Origin: Prochlorothrix hollandica PCC 9006 = CALU 1027
GTDB taxonomy: Bacteria; Cyanobacteriota; Cyanobacteriia; Prochlorotrichales; Prochlorotrichaceae
DNA: 64,000 nt
Reading direction: 5' to 3'
NCBI RefSeq assembly: GCF_000332315.1
Contig: NZ_KB235933.1
Span: forward strand, 1,057,021 to 1,121,020
Shown here: positions 1 through 7,830 of the stretch, piece after piece
Position numbering within the stretch: the first letter of the stretch is position 1
Layout of the letters: each line of letters opens with the position of its first letter
Program-made: the position numbers and the translations under genes
The notes under the pieces: model-generated
Databases searched by the model: none
The model's input: the letters and a program-made list of their open reading frames with translations, nothing else
What the model was told of the DNA's origin: nothing

Positions 1-1
1 A

Positions 2-878
2 ATGACAGAAAGATACAAAAATACAATCTTTGAGAAAATTAAAAATTCAACGATTACCCATGTTGCTCAAGAAGAAGGTTTAACTTACGATCAAGTAAAA
101 GGTATTTTAGAATCAAAATTTAATGGAAGCAACAATCTGAATTGCAATATCAATAAAATAAGTATAGATGAGTTCAGTCACCGTAAAGGTCAGGGAAACT
201 TTGCGACAGTGATTTGTGATTTAGAAACAGCAAATCTCATCGAAGTGATTGACTCTCACCAACAGGATAAAAATCATCGAAGTCCCTATGGGGTGGCCGT
301 TAGAGGTAAGAGAGGCTATTGCAGAGGTTAGTGTAGATATGTGGGGCGGATTTACAAAAGTCATCCAAACTGTGTTCCCAAATGCACGTATTGTATATGA
401 TCGTTTTCATGTCATGAAAATCTTGAATGAAGAACTTAATAAAATACGAAAACAGTGTAATTCGGTGCTTAAAGATCTCAAGATCAAGCATATCCGTAGC
501 CTCATTCTAAAAAACGGAACAGATCTTAATGACGAAGAAAAAAAGCTCCTAGAAATCATCCTGAAATCCTCTGAAAGGCTAAGAAATGCCTATCAGCTAA
601 AGGAAGATTTTCGTCAAATCTATGAAACAGATCAAGAACCTGAAGTAGCCAAAGTCAAATTAGAAGAATGGTTAGCCAAAGCATCCAAATTTTATAGTCA
701 AGTAATCACGACAATCAAAAATCATTTTGATGGAATTTGTAATTACTTTTATAACCGTACAACTAGCGGTAAAATGGAGGGAATTAATAACAAAATAAAG
801 GTCATCAAGCGTCAAGCTTATGGATTCACAAACTTTGATCATCTGAGAATGAGACTCCTCATAGCCTGTTCTCATTAG
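2..878 (+). pseudogene. ISL3-family transposase, frameshifted and cut by the window edge
   Basis: This is a DDE transposase of the ISL3 type. The first part (to about base 280) carries the first catalytic Asp in ISIDEFSHRKGQGNFATV. The rest, one frame over, carries VSVDMWGGF, the YDRFHVMK segment and the C-terminal GKMEGINNKIKVIKRQAYGF with the catalytic Glu. The two parts join cleanly if one A is removed from the AAAAA run near base 271 (reading ...DSHQQDK then IIEVPMGW...), so this is a one-base frameshift in an otherwise coherent protein. The N-terminus lies off the window. ISL3 transposases are normally a single reading frame, so I take the copy as inactive, although ribosomal slippage on the A run or a sequencing error would look the same. 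I could not identify the right terminal inverted repeat. Confidence 0.85.
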
Positions 879-1050
879 TTTTACTTATCAGCCTCATTCC
901 CAGAGAGCCCATTTCTTTTTCTATAATCGTCCCAGGCATTTAACGAAGATTGGTCGTTTTAGCTTATAATGGCTAAAACTCGATGAGAGGTGAAGGCTGA
1001 AACCCTTTAGACTCGTTCACTACCAACCTCGATCTGAGTCTCTGGGACGG

Positions 1051-1146
1051 TTAAGTAGGCGGGGGAAAATAAACAGGGTTGAAAGCGGATGTAACCCTAA
1101 CTCTGCCGTCATCTCTACCTCGGATTAATTATCCTGACCTACTTAC
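1051..1146. repeat. 96-bp palindromic repeat, copy 1
   Basis: This segment is about 90% identical to another 96-bp segment at 52179-52274. Its ends are an imperfect inverted repeat (TTAAGTAGG... and ...ACCTACTTAC), and an inner stem AGGGTT/AACCCT flanks a GC-rich loop. It has no reading frame. It is either a small non-autonomous mobile element or a structured RNA. Confidence 0.7.
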
Positions 1147-1184
1147 CTAAAATATATCCATACCTAATACTGAGAAGCACACAT

Positions 1185-1595
1185 ATGAAGTTCCTTAACT
1201 TTCTTCGCTGGATTTTCTTTATCCCTTTGGGTTTAGTTGCTTCAGCTTTAGCCGGTACATTAGCTACACTTCTCCTTACAATTATTGGTAAAGCAGGATA
1301 TTTTGGAGGGGCTAGTTGGTATGTGTGGCTGATTAATGGGTTGGTCACAGCTTACTCATTAGCTTGGGTTTCTTTTTACATTGCGCCAAAAATTACACGA
1401 TTCTGCAAGTGGTTTATCGTCGGTTTAATGTTAGTCATGGGAGTTTCAACATTCATTTTAGTACCAGCAATGAACATTGAAAGAGTCCAAATGACCTCTG
1501 GAGTTTCAATGACTATGATGAGTTTTATTATGGCATCTTGGTCTCCAGAGGAGATTGAACGTAATCTTGGACTATATAATAAGAAGCAAGGCTAA
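1185..1595 (+). CDS. Small integral membrane protein, unknown
   Basis: I do not recognise this 136-residue protein. It has hydrophobic segments at roughly residues 8-32, 45-68 and 75-96, followed by a Met-rich stretch (TSGVSMTMMSFIMASW) and a short charged tail, which suggests three or four membrane passes. The ATG is preceded by GAGAAG at a suitable distance, which supports the start. It stands alone between the ISL3 remnant and two unknown genes on the opposite strand. Like them, it is AT-richer than the bulk of the window, which fits an acquired region. No function can be given. Confidence 0.6.
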   Translation: MKFLNFLRWIFFIPLGLVASALAGTLATLLLTIIGKAGYFGGASWYVWLINGLVTAYSLAWVSFYIAPKITRFCKWFIVGLMLVMGVSTFILVPAMNIERVQMTSGVSMTMMSFIMASWSPEEIERNLGLYNKKQG

Positions 1596-1726
1596 AAGCC
1601 AGATTATACAACAACTATTGGTAGTGATGTAAATGTAATGTCGATTGATTTTCAAAATCTCCGTTTGTCAGGCATTTCAACTCAGATAGCCCATTACGTT
1701 TGCACATCTATCCAACTATTAGCGAA

Positions 1727-1829
1727 TACAGCAGTCCTAAATGGGTCGTGTGGTGTGCCCCCTCCGGGGGCACACCACACCAAGGGTTTCAGCCATCGAG
1801 ATGCCTACAACTGATTTAGGGTTGCTGTA
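1727..1829 (+). repeat. 103-bp palindromic repeat, copy A
   Basis: Copy A reads TACAGCAGTCCTAAAT at the left end and ATTTAGGGTTGCTGTA at the right, an inverted repeat with two mismatches. Inside is a near-perfect hairpin GTGTGGTGTGCCCCC-TCC-GGGGGCACACCACAC. This copy overlaps the 3' end of the gene on the minus strand (1737-2534) and provides its last ~30 codons and stop. Confidence 0.9.
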
Positions 1830-2534
1830 CATATCAGAGTAATATGATTCGTAATCTCTCCACTCAAGAAGTCCTGTAATATTACTGCTAAAACTAATTA
1901 AGATTCCATTTTTCAAGTTAAATGCTGGATCTTTAGGAAATTTTTCTGTAATATCTTTTGCTTGTTCAGCAGACAAACTTATACTCTCAATGGATTGATC
2001 TGTAGTGCAAATATAGTTTTTTGAAAGAAGATCGAAAATTGTTACATTCGGCTCTCTAAGCTCATCGTCATCCATATGATTGAACTGATTGCGGCCAGCA
2101 TAAATTACTAGTCCGATAGGTACACTTCTGACCTTTCGACCTACACAGAATTTAGTGATTTTGCTCTTAGGCTTTAACAATGAGTACAGGGATTTAGGCA
2201 GGTTTTCAGAAATCTCTTCATTTTCCGAAAACCATTGGATTCCCATTGCAGCAATTTGTAACAATGAACCACATAGTGTAGCAAGTGCAAAGCTTTCAGC
2301 AGAGAAATCTCTTTGCGCCTTACGTGATGCTTGAATTCCAGCTTGATTTGCAGTTATCCAATTTTCATATTCAGGTCTTCGGTTAAGGGTATCTCCAGCA
2401 TTGCCTAAGTAGATAGGTGGGTTTGAATTATGTAAAACCTGGATGTACGACTCAATTCCCTCAAAAATTTTAATGACTGCACTTTCTGTTTTTTTGAGAT
2501 ATTCCTCTCCTGAATTCATTTTGCAAATCTCCAA
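1737..2534 (-). CDS. Hypothetical protein with repeat-derived C-terminus
   Basis: This is an unrecognised soluble protein of 265 residues. It is mostly helical and polar at the N-terminus (EEYLKKTESAVIKIFEGIESY), with a middle part containing FALATLCGSLLQIAAMGIQWF and a conserved-looking GRKVRSVPIGLVIYAGRNQFNH. The last ~30 residues, from YSNPKSVVGIS to GHTTRPI, are the translation of the 103-bp repeat at 1727-1829, and the TAG stop lies inside that repeat. The original C-terminus was therefore replaced or extended by insertion of the element. It lies 6 bases downstream of another unknown gene on the same strand, so the two are probably co-transcribed. Base composition is AT-rich compared with the genes after 3.9 kb. 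Confidence 0.6.
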   Translation of the reverse strand: MEICKMNSGEEYLKKTESAVIKIFEGIESYIQVLHNSNPPIYLGNAGDTLNRRPEYENWITANQAGIQASRKAQRDFSAESFALATLCGSLLQIAAMGIQWFSENEEISENLPKSLYSLLKPKSKITKFCVGRKVRSVPIGLVIYAGRNQFNHMDDDELREPNVTIFDLLSKNYICTTDQSIESISLSAEQAKDITEKFPKDPAFNLKNGILISFSSNITGLLEWRDYESYYSDMYSNPKSVVGISMAETLGVVCPRRGHTTRPI

Positions 2535-2540
2535 CTGTAT

Positions 2541-3248
2541 TCACTCGGCATCAGAGCATAAATGCTCATGAGCAGCATTATAGACTACTTTAATATTATT
2601 AGTGTTACTGAAAGATGCTGTTTTATTTTTCAATGCTTGTATGAAGCCCATTTCGTAAATTTCTGCACACGCTCCATAGCCAGCTAAGAGTAAATTAGCA
2701 TCTGGCTTGTTATGAAATTCAGCATCAACATCTTGAGCATCAAAACCTTGTTGTTTAACAGTTAATAGATAATTTTTCGGAGACTCGGGGCTAATAGAAA
2801 TTTGAACACTACTATCAGGACAAACGTATAAATTTGCAAGCGCATATACTTTAACCAAACTGAGTGAAACTTCATCCGCTATGCTTGTCGCTGATGGTTC
2901 TTCAAGAAGCCGTTGCAACTGACCAGCAATAGAAGTAAAAACCTTTCCCCTTTGGGTGACACTGGCTTTCAGGTCACAATACTTGTTTGACATTTCCAGC
3001 ACATCTTGATTGATTTGAGGTAATCGCTCTTTCTGAGGGAAAGTTTCATAGAAACCTGCAATCACTTGAACTTGAGCTTGACGCTTCAGATTACGATTAG
3101 TTGTTAGTTCTCTGAAGGGACTCCAGTTTTCACGCTTCATGGTTATGGAATCGTATACCTGGATCATGTCACCACAACCGCGAAAGAAAAATATGCCCCC
3201 AAGAACTAAGGTAAAGCTGAGAAGCCCTCCAATTTTTTCTCGCCACAT
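2541..3248 (-). CDS. Hypothetical membrane-anchored protein
   Basis: This 235-residue protein is of unknown family. One hydrophobic segment at residues 7-24 (GGLLSFTLVLGGIFFFRG) follows the charged start MWREK, so the protein is probably anchored with the rest outside the cytoplasm. The remainder is polar and contains four Cys residues (CDLKAS, YVCPDSS, GACAEIYE and HLCSD). It is the first gene of a two-gene unit with the unknown gene ending at 1737; the spacing is 6 bases. Nothing in the sequence gives a function. A shared acquired origin with its neighbours is likely from the AT-rich composition. Confidence 0.6.
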   Translation of the reverse strand: MWREKIGGLLSFTLVLGGIFFFRGCGDMIQVYDSITMKRENWSPFRELTTNRNLKRQAQVQVIAGFYETFPQKERLPQINQDVLEMSNKYCDLKASVTQRGKVFTSIAGQLQRLLEEPSATSIADEVSLSLVKVYALANLYVCPDSSVQISISPESPKNYLLTVKQQGFDAQDVDAEFHNKPDANLLLAGYGACAEIYEMGFIQALKNKTASFSNTNNIKVVYNAAHEHLCSDAE

Positions 3249-3324
3249 AGCTTTAATCCAGCGTCATTACAGATCTAGTTTGCCCATTAATTCAGTTTCA
3301 AAACTCCTTTATAGCGATTCGGAC

Positions 3325-3427
3325 TATAGCAATCCTAAATCAGTTGTAGGCATCTCAATGGCTGAAACCCTTGGTGTGGTGTGCCCCCGGAGGGGGCACA
3401 CCACACGAACCATTTCGGACTGCTGTA
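3325..3427 (-). repeat. 103-bp palindromic repeat, copy B
   Basis: Minus orientation. The inner hairpin is GTGTGGTGTGCCCCC-GGA-GGGGGCACACCACAC. The left end reads TATAGCAATCCTAAAT, and the right end TTCGGACTGCTGTA has diverged from the consensus. It lies upstream of the minus-strand gene pair that starts at 3248. Confidence 0.85.
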
Positions 3428-3525
3428 TCTGAATGATGCTTCAAGAATTGATTGACCTTGAATAATCAAGAGGCAACCTTACGGTTACACCCCCATCGAT
3501 AACCGAAGCGGCATAACTATGTATT

Positions 3526-3682
3526 GACAGAAAATTTCTGTTTGGTCTGACTATAAGCGATATAGGCTGAATTTCAAATTTCTGCCTAATCACCTTATAT
3601 GGGCTGTCAGACAGAAAAATTCTGGCTACTTACCCTATGCGGGATATTATACAGAAAAATGCTGGCTAATCAACCCCATGGT
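3526..3682. repeat. Degenerate ~40-bp periodic repeat
   Basis: A motif close to ACAGAAAAATTCTGGCTA recurs at about 3526, 3570, 3611 and 3651, so the period is 40-44 bases. The copies have diverged, and the stretches between them are partly alike (CTTATATGGG / CCTATGCGGGATAT), so the whole unit is repeated. There is no coding potential. Confidence 0.55.
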
Positions 3683-3686
3683 GTGT

Positions 3687-3789
3687 TACAGCAATCCTAA
3701 ATCAGTTGTAAGGATCTCGATGGCTGAAACCCTTGGTGTGGTGTGCGCCCTCCGAGCGCACACCACACAACCCATCTCGGACTGCTGTA
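3687..3789 (-). repeat. 103-bp palindromic repeat, copy C
   Basis: Minus orientation. The hairpin differs from copies A and B on both arms (GTGTGCGCCC...GAGCGCACACC), so the changed bases still pair apart from one position near the tip. It lies downstream of acs. Confidence 0.85.
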
Positions 3790-3922
3790 GCCAGACAAGA
3801 CTCTGCTGAGGTTTGGGTGTACATCGTGGAGAGGGGCAAGCCCAGGGGAGTGCCCCCACTGTTGCGGGTTGAGACTGCTGCAATGCCGGTTTTGGGCACC
3901 AGGCTCAGGGCATCGCGGAGAT

Positions 3923-5893
3923 TTATGCGCCTTCCCGGAGTTTATCGAGAACAGAGCGATCTTCCAGGGTAGACGTGTCTCCAAACACCTCTTGACCAGA
4001 AGCCAGGGAGCGCAACAGACGGCGCATGATTTTGCCCGATCGCGTCTTCGGCAACGCCTCACTAAAGCGGATTTCCTCCGGACGGGCCAAGGCTCCGATT
4101 TCCGCCACCACATGTTGCCGCAGCTCCTGGGCCAAGGCATCATTGGGGATTTGATCCCCTTCCAAGGTAACAAAGGCCACGATCGCCTCCCCCTTTAAGT
4201 CATCCGGCTTACCCACCACTGCCGCTTCCGCCACAGCCCCATGGGACACCAGGGCCGACTCAATCTCCATCGTCCCCAGGCGGTGGCCCGACACACTGAT
4301 CACATCATCGACCCGACCCATCACCCAAAAGTAACCATCCCCATCACGGCGGGCACCATCCCCCGCAAAATAGAGGTATTGGCCATCCTTCGGGGCAATG
4401 TGCTCCCAATAGGTGCGACGGAAGCGATTATCATCCCCATAGACCGTGCGCATCATGCTGGGCCAGGGGTGGCGCACCACCAAATAGCCCCCTTCATTGT
4501 CAGGGACCGGGTTACCCTCCAGATCGACCACATCCGCCAAAATACCGGGCAGGGGCATACAGGCCGATCCGGGCTTGGTGGCGATCGCCCCCGGCAACGC
4601 CGTCAGCATATGGCCCCCGGTTTCCGTTTGCCACCAGGTATCGACAATGGGGCAGCGCTCCTTACCGATTACCTTGTGGTACCACATCCAGGCTTCGGGG
4701 TTGATGGGTTCCCCCACGGTCCCCAGGAGGCGCAGGGAGGAGAGATCCCGGCCATTGGGCAGATGTTCCCCCATTTTGATAAAAGCGCGGATGGCAGTGG
4801 GGGCAGTGTAGAAAATGGTCACCCCATATTTTTCAATGACATCCCAGAAGCAGCCTGGATTGGAGGCGCGGGGTGCCCCTTCATACATCAAACTGGTGGC
4901 TCCATTGGAGAGGGGACCATAGACAATGTAGCTGTGGCCCGTAATCCAGCCCACATCAGCGGTACACCAATAGACATCCTCATCCTGGATGTCAAAGGTC
5001 CATTGGGTGGTCATGTGGGTGTAGAGGTTGTAGCCGCCGGTGGTGTGGACGACTCCCTTGGGTTTGCCGGTGCTGCCGCTGGTGTAGAGGACAAACAGCA
5101 CATCTTCGCTGTCCATGGGTTCGGCGGGACAGACGGCGGAAACCCCCTGGCGCAGGTCATGCCACCAGTGATCCCGCCCCGGTTCCATGGGGATTTTCTC
5201 CTGGGTTCGCTGCACCACGAGGACGTTTTCGACGCTGGGGGCGGCGTTGTTGGCCAGGGCTTTGTCCACTTCCGCTTTTAAGGGCACGGCCTTGTCTTTG
5301 CGGAAGCCCCCATCGGCGGTGATGACCAGTTTGGCTTGGCCGTCGTTGAGGCGATCGCGGAGGGCTTCGGCACTGAAACCCCCAAAGACCACACTATGGG
5401 GGGCACCAATGCGGGCACAGGCCAACATGGCAATGGCGGCTTCGGGGATCATGGGCATGTAAATCCCCACGATGTCCCCTTTTTTGATGCCTAGCTGTTT
5501 GAGGACATTGGCAAACAGGCACACTTCCCGGTGCAGTTGGGCGTAGGTGAGGGTACAGGAGTCCCCCGGTTCCCCTTCCCAGATCAGGGCCGCTTTATTT
5601 TTGCGCCAGGTGGTGAGGTGGCGATCGAGGCAGTTGTGGGTAATGTTCAGTTTGCCGTTGACAAACCACTGGGCAAAGGGGGGCTGCCAGTCCAGCACCT
5701 GATCCCATTTCTGGAACCAGTGCAGTTCTGTTTCTGCTAATTCTGCCCAAAATCCTGCGGGATCGGCCTTGGCTTTGTCGTAGAGGGCTTGGTAGGCTTC
5801 GGGGCTGTTGATGCGGGCTTTTTGCACAAAGTCGGCGGGGGGGGCAAACAGCCGTTTTTCGTTCAGGATTGATTCGATCGTCGGTTGGGACAT
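3923..5893 (-). CDS. acs: Acetyl-CoA synthetase
   Basis: Acs activates acetate with ATP to acetyl-AMP and then acetyl-CoA in the cytoplasm. The 656-residue product has the usual length. It shows the N-terminal acetyl-CoA synthetase domain, the AMP-binding loop [11 protein letters not shown] (residues 270-280), [10 protein letters not shown], the hinge/adenylate motif [20 protein letters not shown] and the C-terminal [11 protein letters not shown]. Lys621 in that last motif corresponds to the lysine that acetylation switches off in this family. I chose the ATG that gives MSQPTIES. The frame stays open ~99 codons upstream, but that part is low-complexity and overlaps the next gene. The gene stands alone, 136 bases downstream of a DUF2809 gene on the same strand. 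Confidence 0.97.
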   Translation of the reverse strand: MSQPTIESILNEKRLFAPPADFVQKARINSPEAYQALYDKAKADPAGFWAELAETELHWFQKWDQVLDWQPPFAQWFVNGKLNITHNCLDRHLTTWRKNKAALIWEGEPGDSCTLTYAQLHREVCLFANVLKQLGIKKGDIVGIYMPMIPEAAIAMLACARIGAPHSVVFGGFSAEALRDRLNDGQAKLVITADGGFRKDKAVPLKAEVDKALANNAAPSVENVLVVQRTQEKIPMEPGRDHWWHDLRQGVSAVCPAEPMDSEDVLFVLYTSGSTGKPKGVVHTTGGYNLYTHMTTQWTFDIQDEDVYWCTADVGWITGHSYIVYGPLSNGATSLMYEGAPRASNPGCFWDVIEKYGVTIFYTAPTAIRAFIKMGEHLPNGRDLSSLRLLGTVGEPINPEAWMWYHKVIGKERCPIVDTWWQTETGGHMLTALPGAIATKPGSACMPLPGILADVVDLEGNPVPDNEGGYLVVRHPWPSMMRTVYGDDNRFRRTYWEHIAPKDGQYLYFAGDGARRDGDGYFWVMGRVDDVISVSGHRLGTMEIESALVSHGAVAEAAVVGKPDDLKGEAIVAFVTLEGDQIPNDALAQELRQHVVAEIGALARPEEIRFSEALPKTRSGKIMRRLLRSLASGQEVFGDTSTLEDRSVLDKLREGA

Positions 5894-6029
5894 GGTACTA
5901 CTGCGGTTCTGATGTGGTTCTGGGCCGTAAACGGTCAAGATGTTACCCAAAAACCATACCGACTCGCCGCGATCGTCTGGCGGTTTCCTTGCTTTTCTTA
6001 ATGGGGGTTGGGGGTTCGGGGGCGCATCC

Positions 6030-6464
6030 CTAGAACCGAGGGCGGTGATAGGCCCGGTGATAGTCCCGGTGATAGGCCCAGTAGAAGAGCCAGCCCAGGG
6101 CGCAACCGAGACCGTAGCAGAGGAAGTCTGGCCAACTGAAGGCGGAACCGAGGAGTAATTGGCCGAATAAGGTGGCCCGGAAGGGAGCAAGCCAGGTAGG
6201 ATGCCATAATTGGGAGCATTCCCCTAGGGCTGTTAGGCCAAAGATCCAGAGGCAGGTTTTGGTTAAGCTAAAGCGGGGTTTTAGCAACAGCACCAGGGCT
6301 AACCAGGCCATGGCGTACAAGATATCGCCCCCATATCCCCGCAGCCACAGGGCACCGACACCGCTGTAAACTTTGGTGCCAATGCCTAGGGGAATAAGCA
6401 AAACCAGGAGACCAAAGGAAAAGCGACGATCCCAGGGGGGCAGAATGGCGGGAGCAGTGTTCAT
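6030..6464 (-). CDS. DUF2809 family membrane protein
   Basis: This 144-residue polytopic membrane protein has four or five hydrophobic segments. It matches the DUF2809 pattern: GIGTKVYSG near the start, [12 protein letters not shown], then [45 protein letters not shown]. The function of the family is unknown. The C-terminus carries a short repeat [11 protein letters not shown], encoded by a 12-base tandem repeat; it is probably a recent expansion. The gene is 21 bases downstream of the bisphosphate nucleotidase on the same strand, so the two may share a transcript. Confidence 0.85.
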   Translation of the reverse strand: MNTAPAILPPWDRRFSFGLLVLLIPLGIGTKVYSGVGALWLRGYGGDILYAMAWLALVLLLKPRFSLTKTCLWIFGLTALGECSQLWHPTWLAPFRATLFGQLLLGSAFSWPDFLCYGLGCALGWLFYWAYHRDYHRAYHRPRF

Positions 6465-6485
6465 GATTTGAGCTTCCAGAGATGA

Positions 6486-7553
6486 CTACACCAGGGTTTG
6501 GATAGCGGCGATCGCGGCTGCATGGAGCACCCCATTACTGGCCACAATGCCCTCATTGTTCAGCAGCTTAGTGCCCTGGGAAAAATCCAGGGGTTGGCCC
6601 CATTGATCCGTCACCCGTCCCCCCGCTTCCTCCAGCACCAACACACCGGCTCCATGATCCCAAATATTTTCCCGCCGTTGGGCTGAAGCCCCGGAGGGCA
6701 GACGCATATAGAGATCCGCCTCACCCCGGGCGATCGCCCCATACTTGGCCAAACTATCCATGGGCAGGGGGTCCGCCTGGAGACCGATGGCCTGGGCCAC
6801 CGCCTGTTGCCATGCGGGGGTGCCGTGATCCCGTTCCACGCTTTCGATCAGGCGGAACTGGGCAGCCCGTTCCGGGCCATTGACCCGCAGGGGTTGGGTG
6901 GCTCCAGAACCGAGGGCAATGGCCTGGGCACCTTGGCCCCGCACCGCCACAAACGCCACCCCCCGATCGCCCCTGGGATCCTGGGGCACCACCGCCAGGG
7001 CCGGAGCCACAATCACCGCCACTTGAAGCTGACCTTTTTCGATCAGGGCTAGGGCCACCGCATACTGATCCCCCCGCACATAGCCCTTAGTGCCATCGAT
7101 GGGATCCAGGGTCCAGAAGCGATCGCCCAGGCCACTTTTGCCATGGCCCACCCAGTCCAACACTGCCTTGACACTGACCTCGGCGGGTTCTGGGGTCAGT
7201 GCCTGCAACGGTGCCAGAGGGGAACCCACCCCTGGGGTTATGGGGGAATCGTGGACATAGGGCTGGAGGTACTGGGTCACCTGGCGCAAACACTCCGCCA
7301 TGGCGGGACTGGCCAACAGGCGGGCATCCTCTTCCCCCATAACGGGATCCTGGGGAAAATGCTGCTGAAGACTGCGACAAATCAAAGCTTGGGCGGCATA
7401 GTCCGCGATGGTCACAGGGCTATGATCCGGCTTGGAGAAGGCGGCGGAGGCTTGATCCCGCCGTACAGCTTCGCACAGATGGCCTGCTGTGATGGCACAA
7501 TGCAGGGCAACTGCCCGCTCCTGGGCATAGGGGAGGGTAGGGTGGGACATCAA
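6486..7553 (-). CDS. 3'(2'),5'-bisphosphate nucleotidase (inositol-monophosphatase family)
   Basis: This family removes the 3'-phosphate from PAP/PAPS, clearing the by-product of sulfate activation, and needs Mg. The 355-residue protein shows the metal sites of the superfamily: GEEDARLL, then FWTLDPIDGTKGYVRG and, near the C-terminus, IWDHGAGVLVLEEAGGRVTD. The length and the GTKGY form favour the HAL2-type nucleotidase over plain inositol monophosphatase. The start is one of two adjacent ATG codons. Upstream lies a 15-base tandem repeat (7588-7645), which may overlap the promoter. Substrate preference is inferred from family resemblance. Confidence 0.9.
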   Translation of the reverse strand: MMSHPTLPYAQERAVALHCAITAGHLCEAVRRDQASAAFSKPDHSPVTIADYAAQALICRSLQQHFPQDPVMGEEDARLLASPAMAECLRQVTQYLQPYVHDSPITPGVGSPLAPLQALTPEPAEVSVKAVLDWVGHGKSGLGDRFWTLDPIDGTKGYVRGDQYAVALALIEKGQLQVAVIVAPALAVVPQDPRGDRGVAFVAVRGQGAQAIALGSGATQPLRVNGPERAAQFRLIESVERDHGTPAWQQAVAQAIGLQADPLPMDSLAKYGAIARGEADLYMRLPSGASAQRRENIWDHGAGVLVLEEAGGRVTDQWGQPLDFSQGTKLLNNEGIVASNGVLHAAAIAAIQTLV

Positions 7554-7587
7554 ATGGCTCCAACGGTGGGGGATCTGAAGGTCTTTA

Positions 7588-7645
7588 ATACTGGTTTTTG
7601 GGGTACCGGTTTTTGGGGTACTGGTTTTTGGGATACCGGTTTTGT
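7588..7645. repeat. 15-bp tandem repeat upstream of the nucleotidase gene
   Basis: The unit TACCGGTTTTTGGGG is repeated more than three times with small changes. It lies in the divergent spacer between the nucleotidase gene (minus) and the C39-like gene (plus). Confidence 0.8.
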
Positions 7646-7830
7646 ATCAGTTTCCCAGGGGATTCCCGATGGCTGTGATCAGCCTAGACAAATAGAGCAG
7701 CCCGATCGAGGGGTTCGATCGACCACCGTCGATCGCAAAACCACCGCCACCCCTGGAGTCGCGCCTAAACCAACACCGTGCCATAACTAACACCATGCCA
7801 TTGAGGGGGCTGAGGGAAGCCAGGGAAGCC

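Noticed and set aside
3526-3682. CRISPR remnant with ~40-base spacing
   Set aside because: The sequence between motifs is partly repeated too, and the motifs are too degenerate.
4241-5281. Long reading frame on the plus strand opposite acs
   Set aside because: Shadow of the GC-rich acs gene; no family-like sequence and conserved acs motifs lie on the other strand.
5894-6190. Extended N-terminus of acs
   Set aside because: Low-complexity residues overlapping the DUF2809 gene; the family start is at MSQPTIES.
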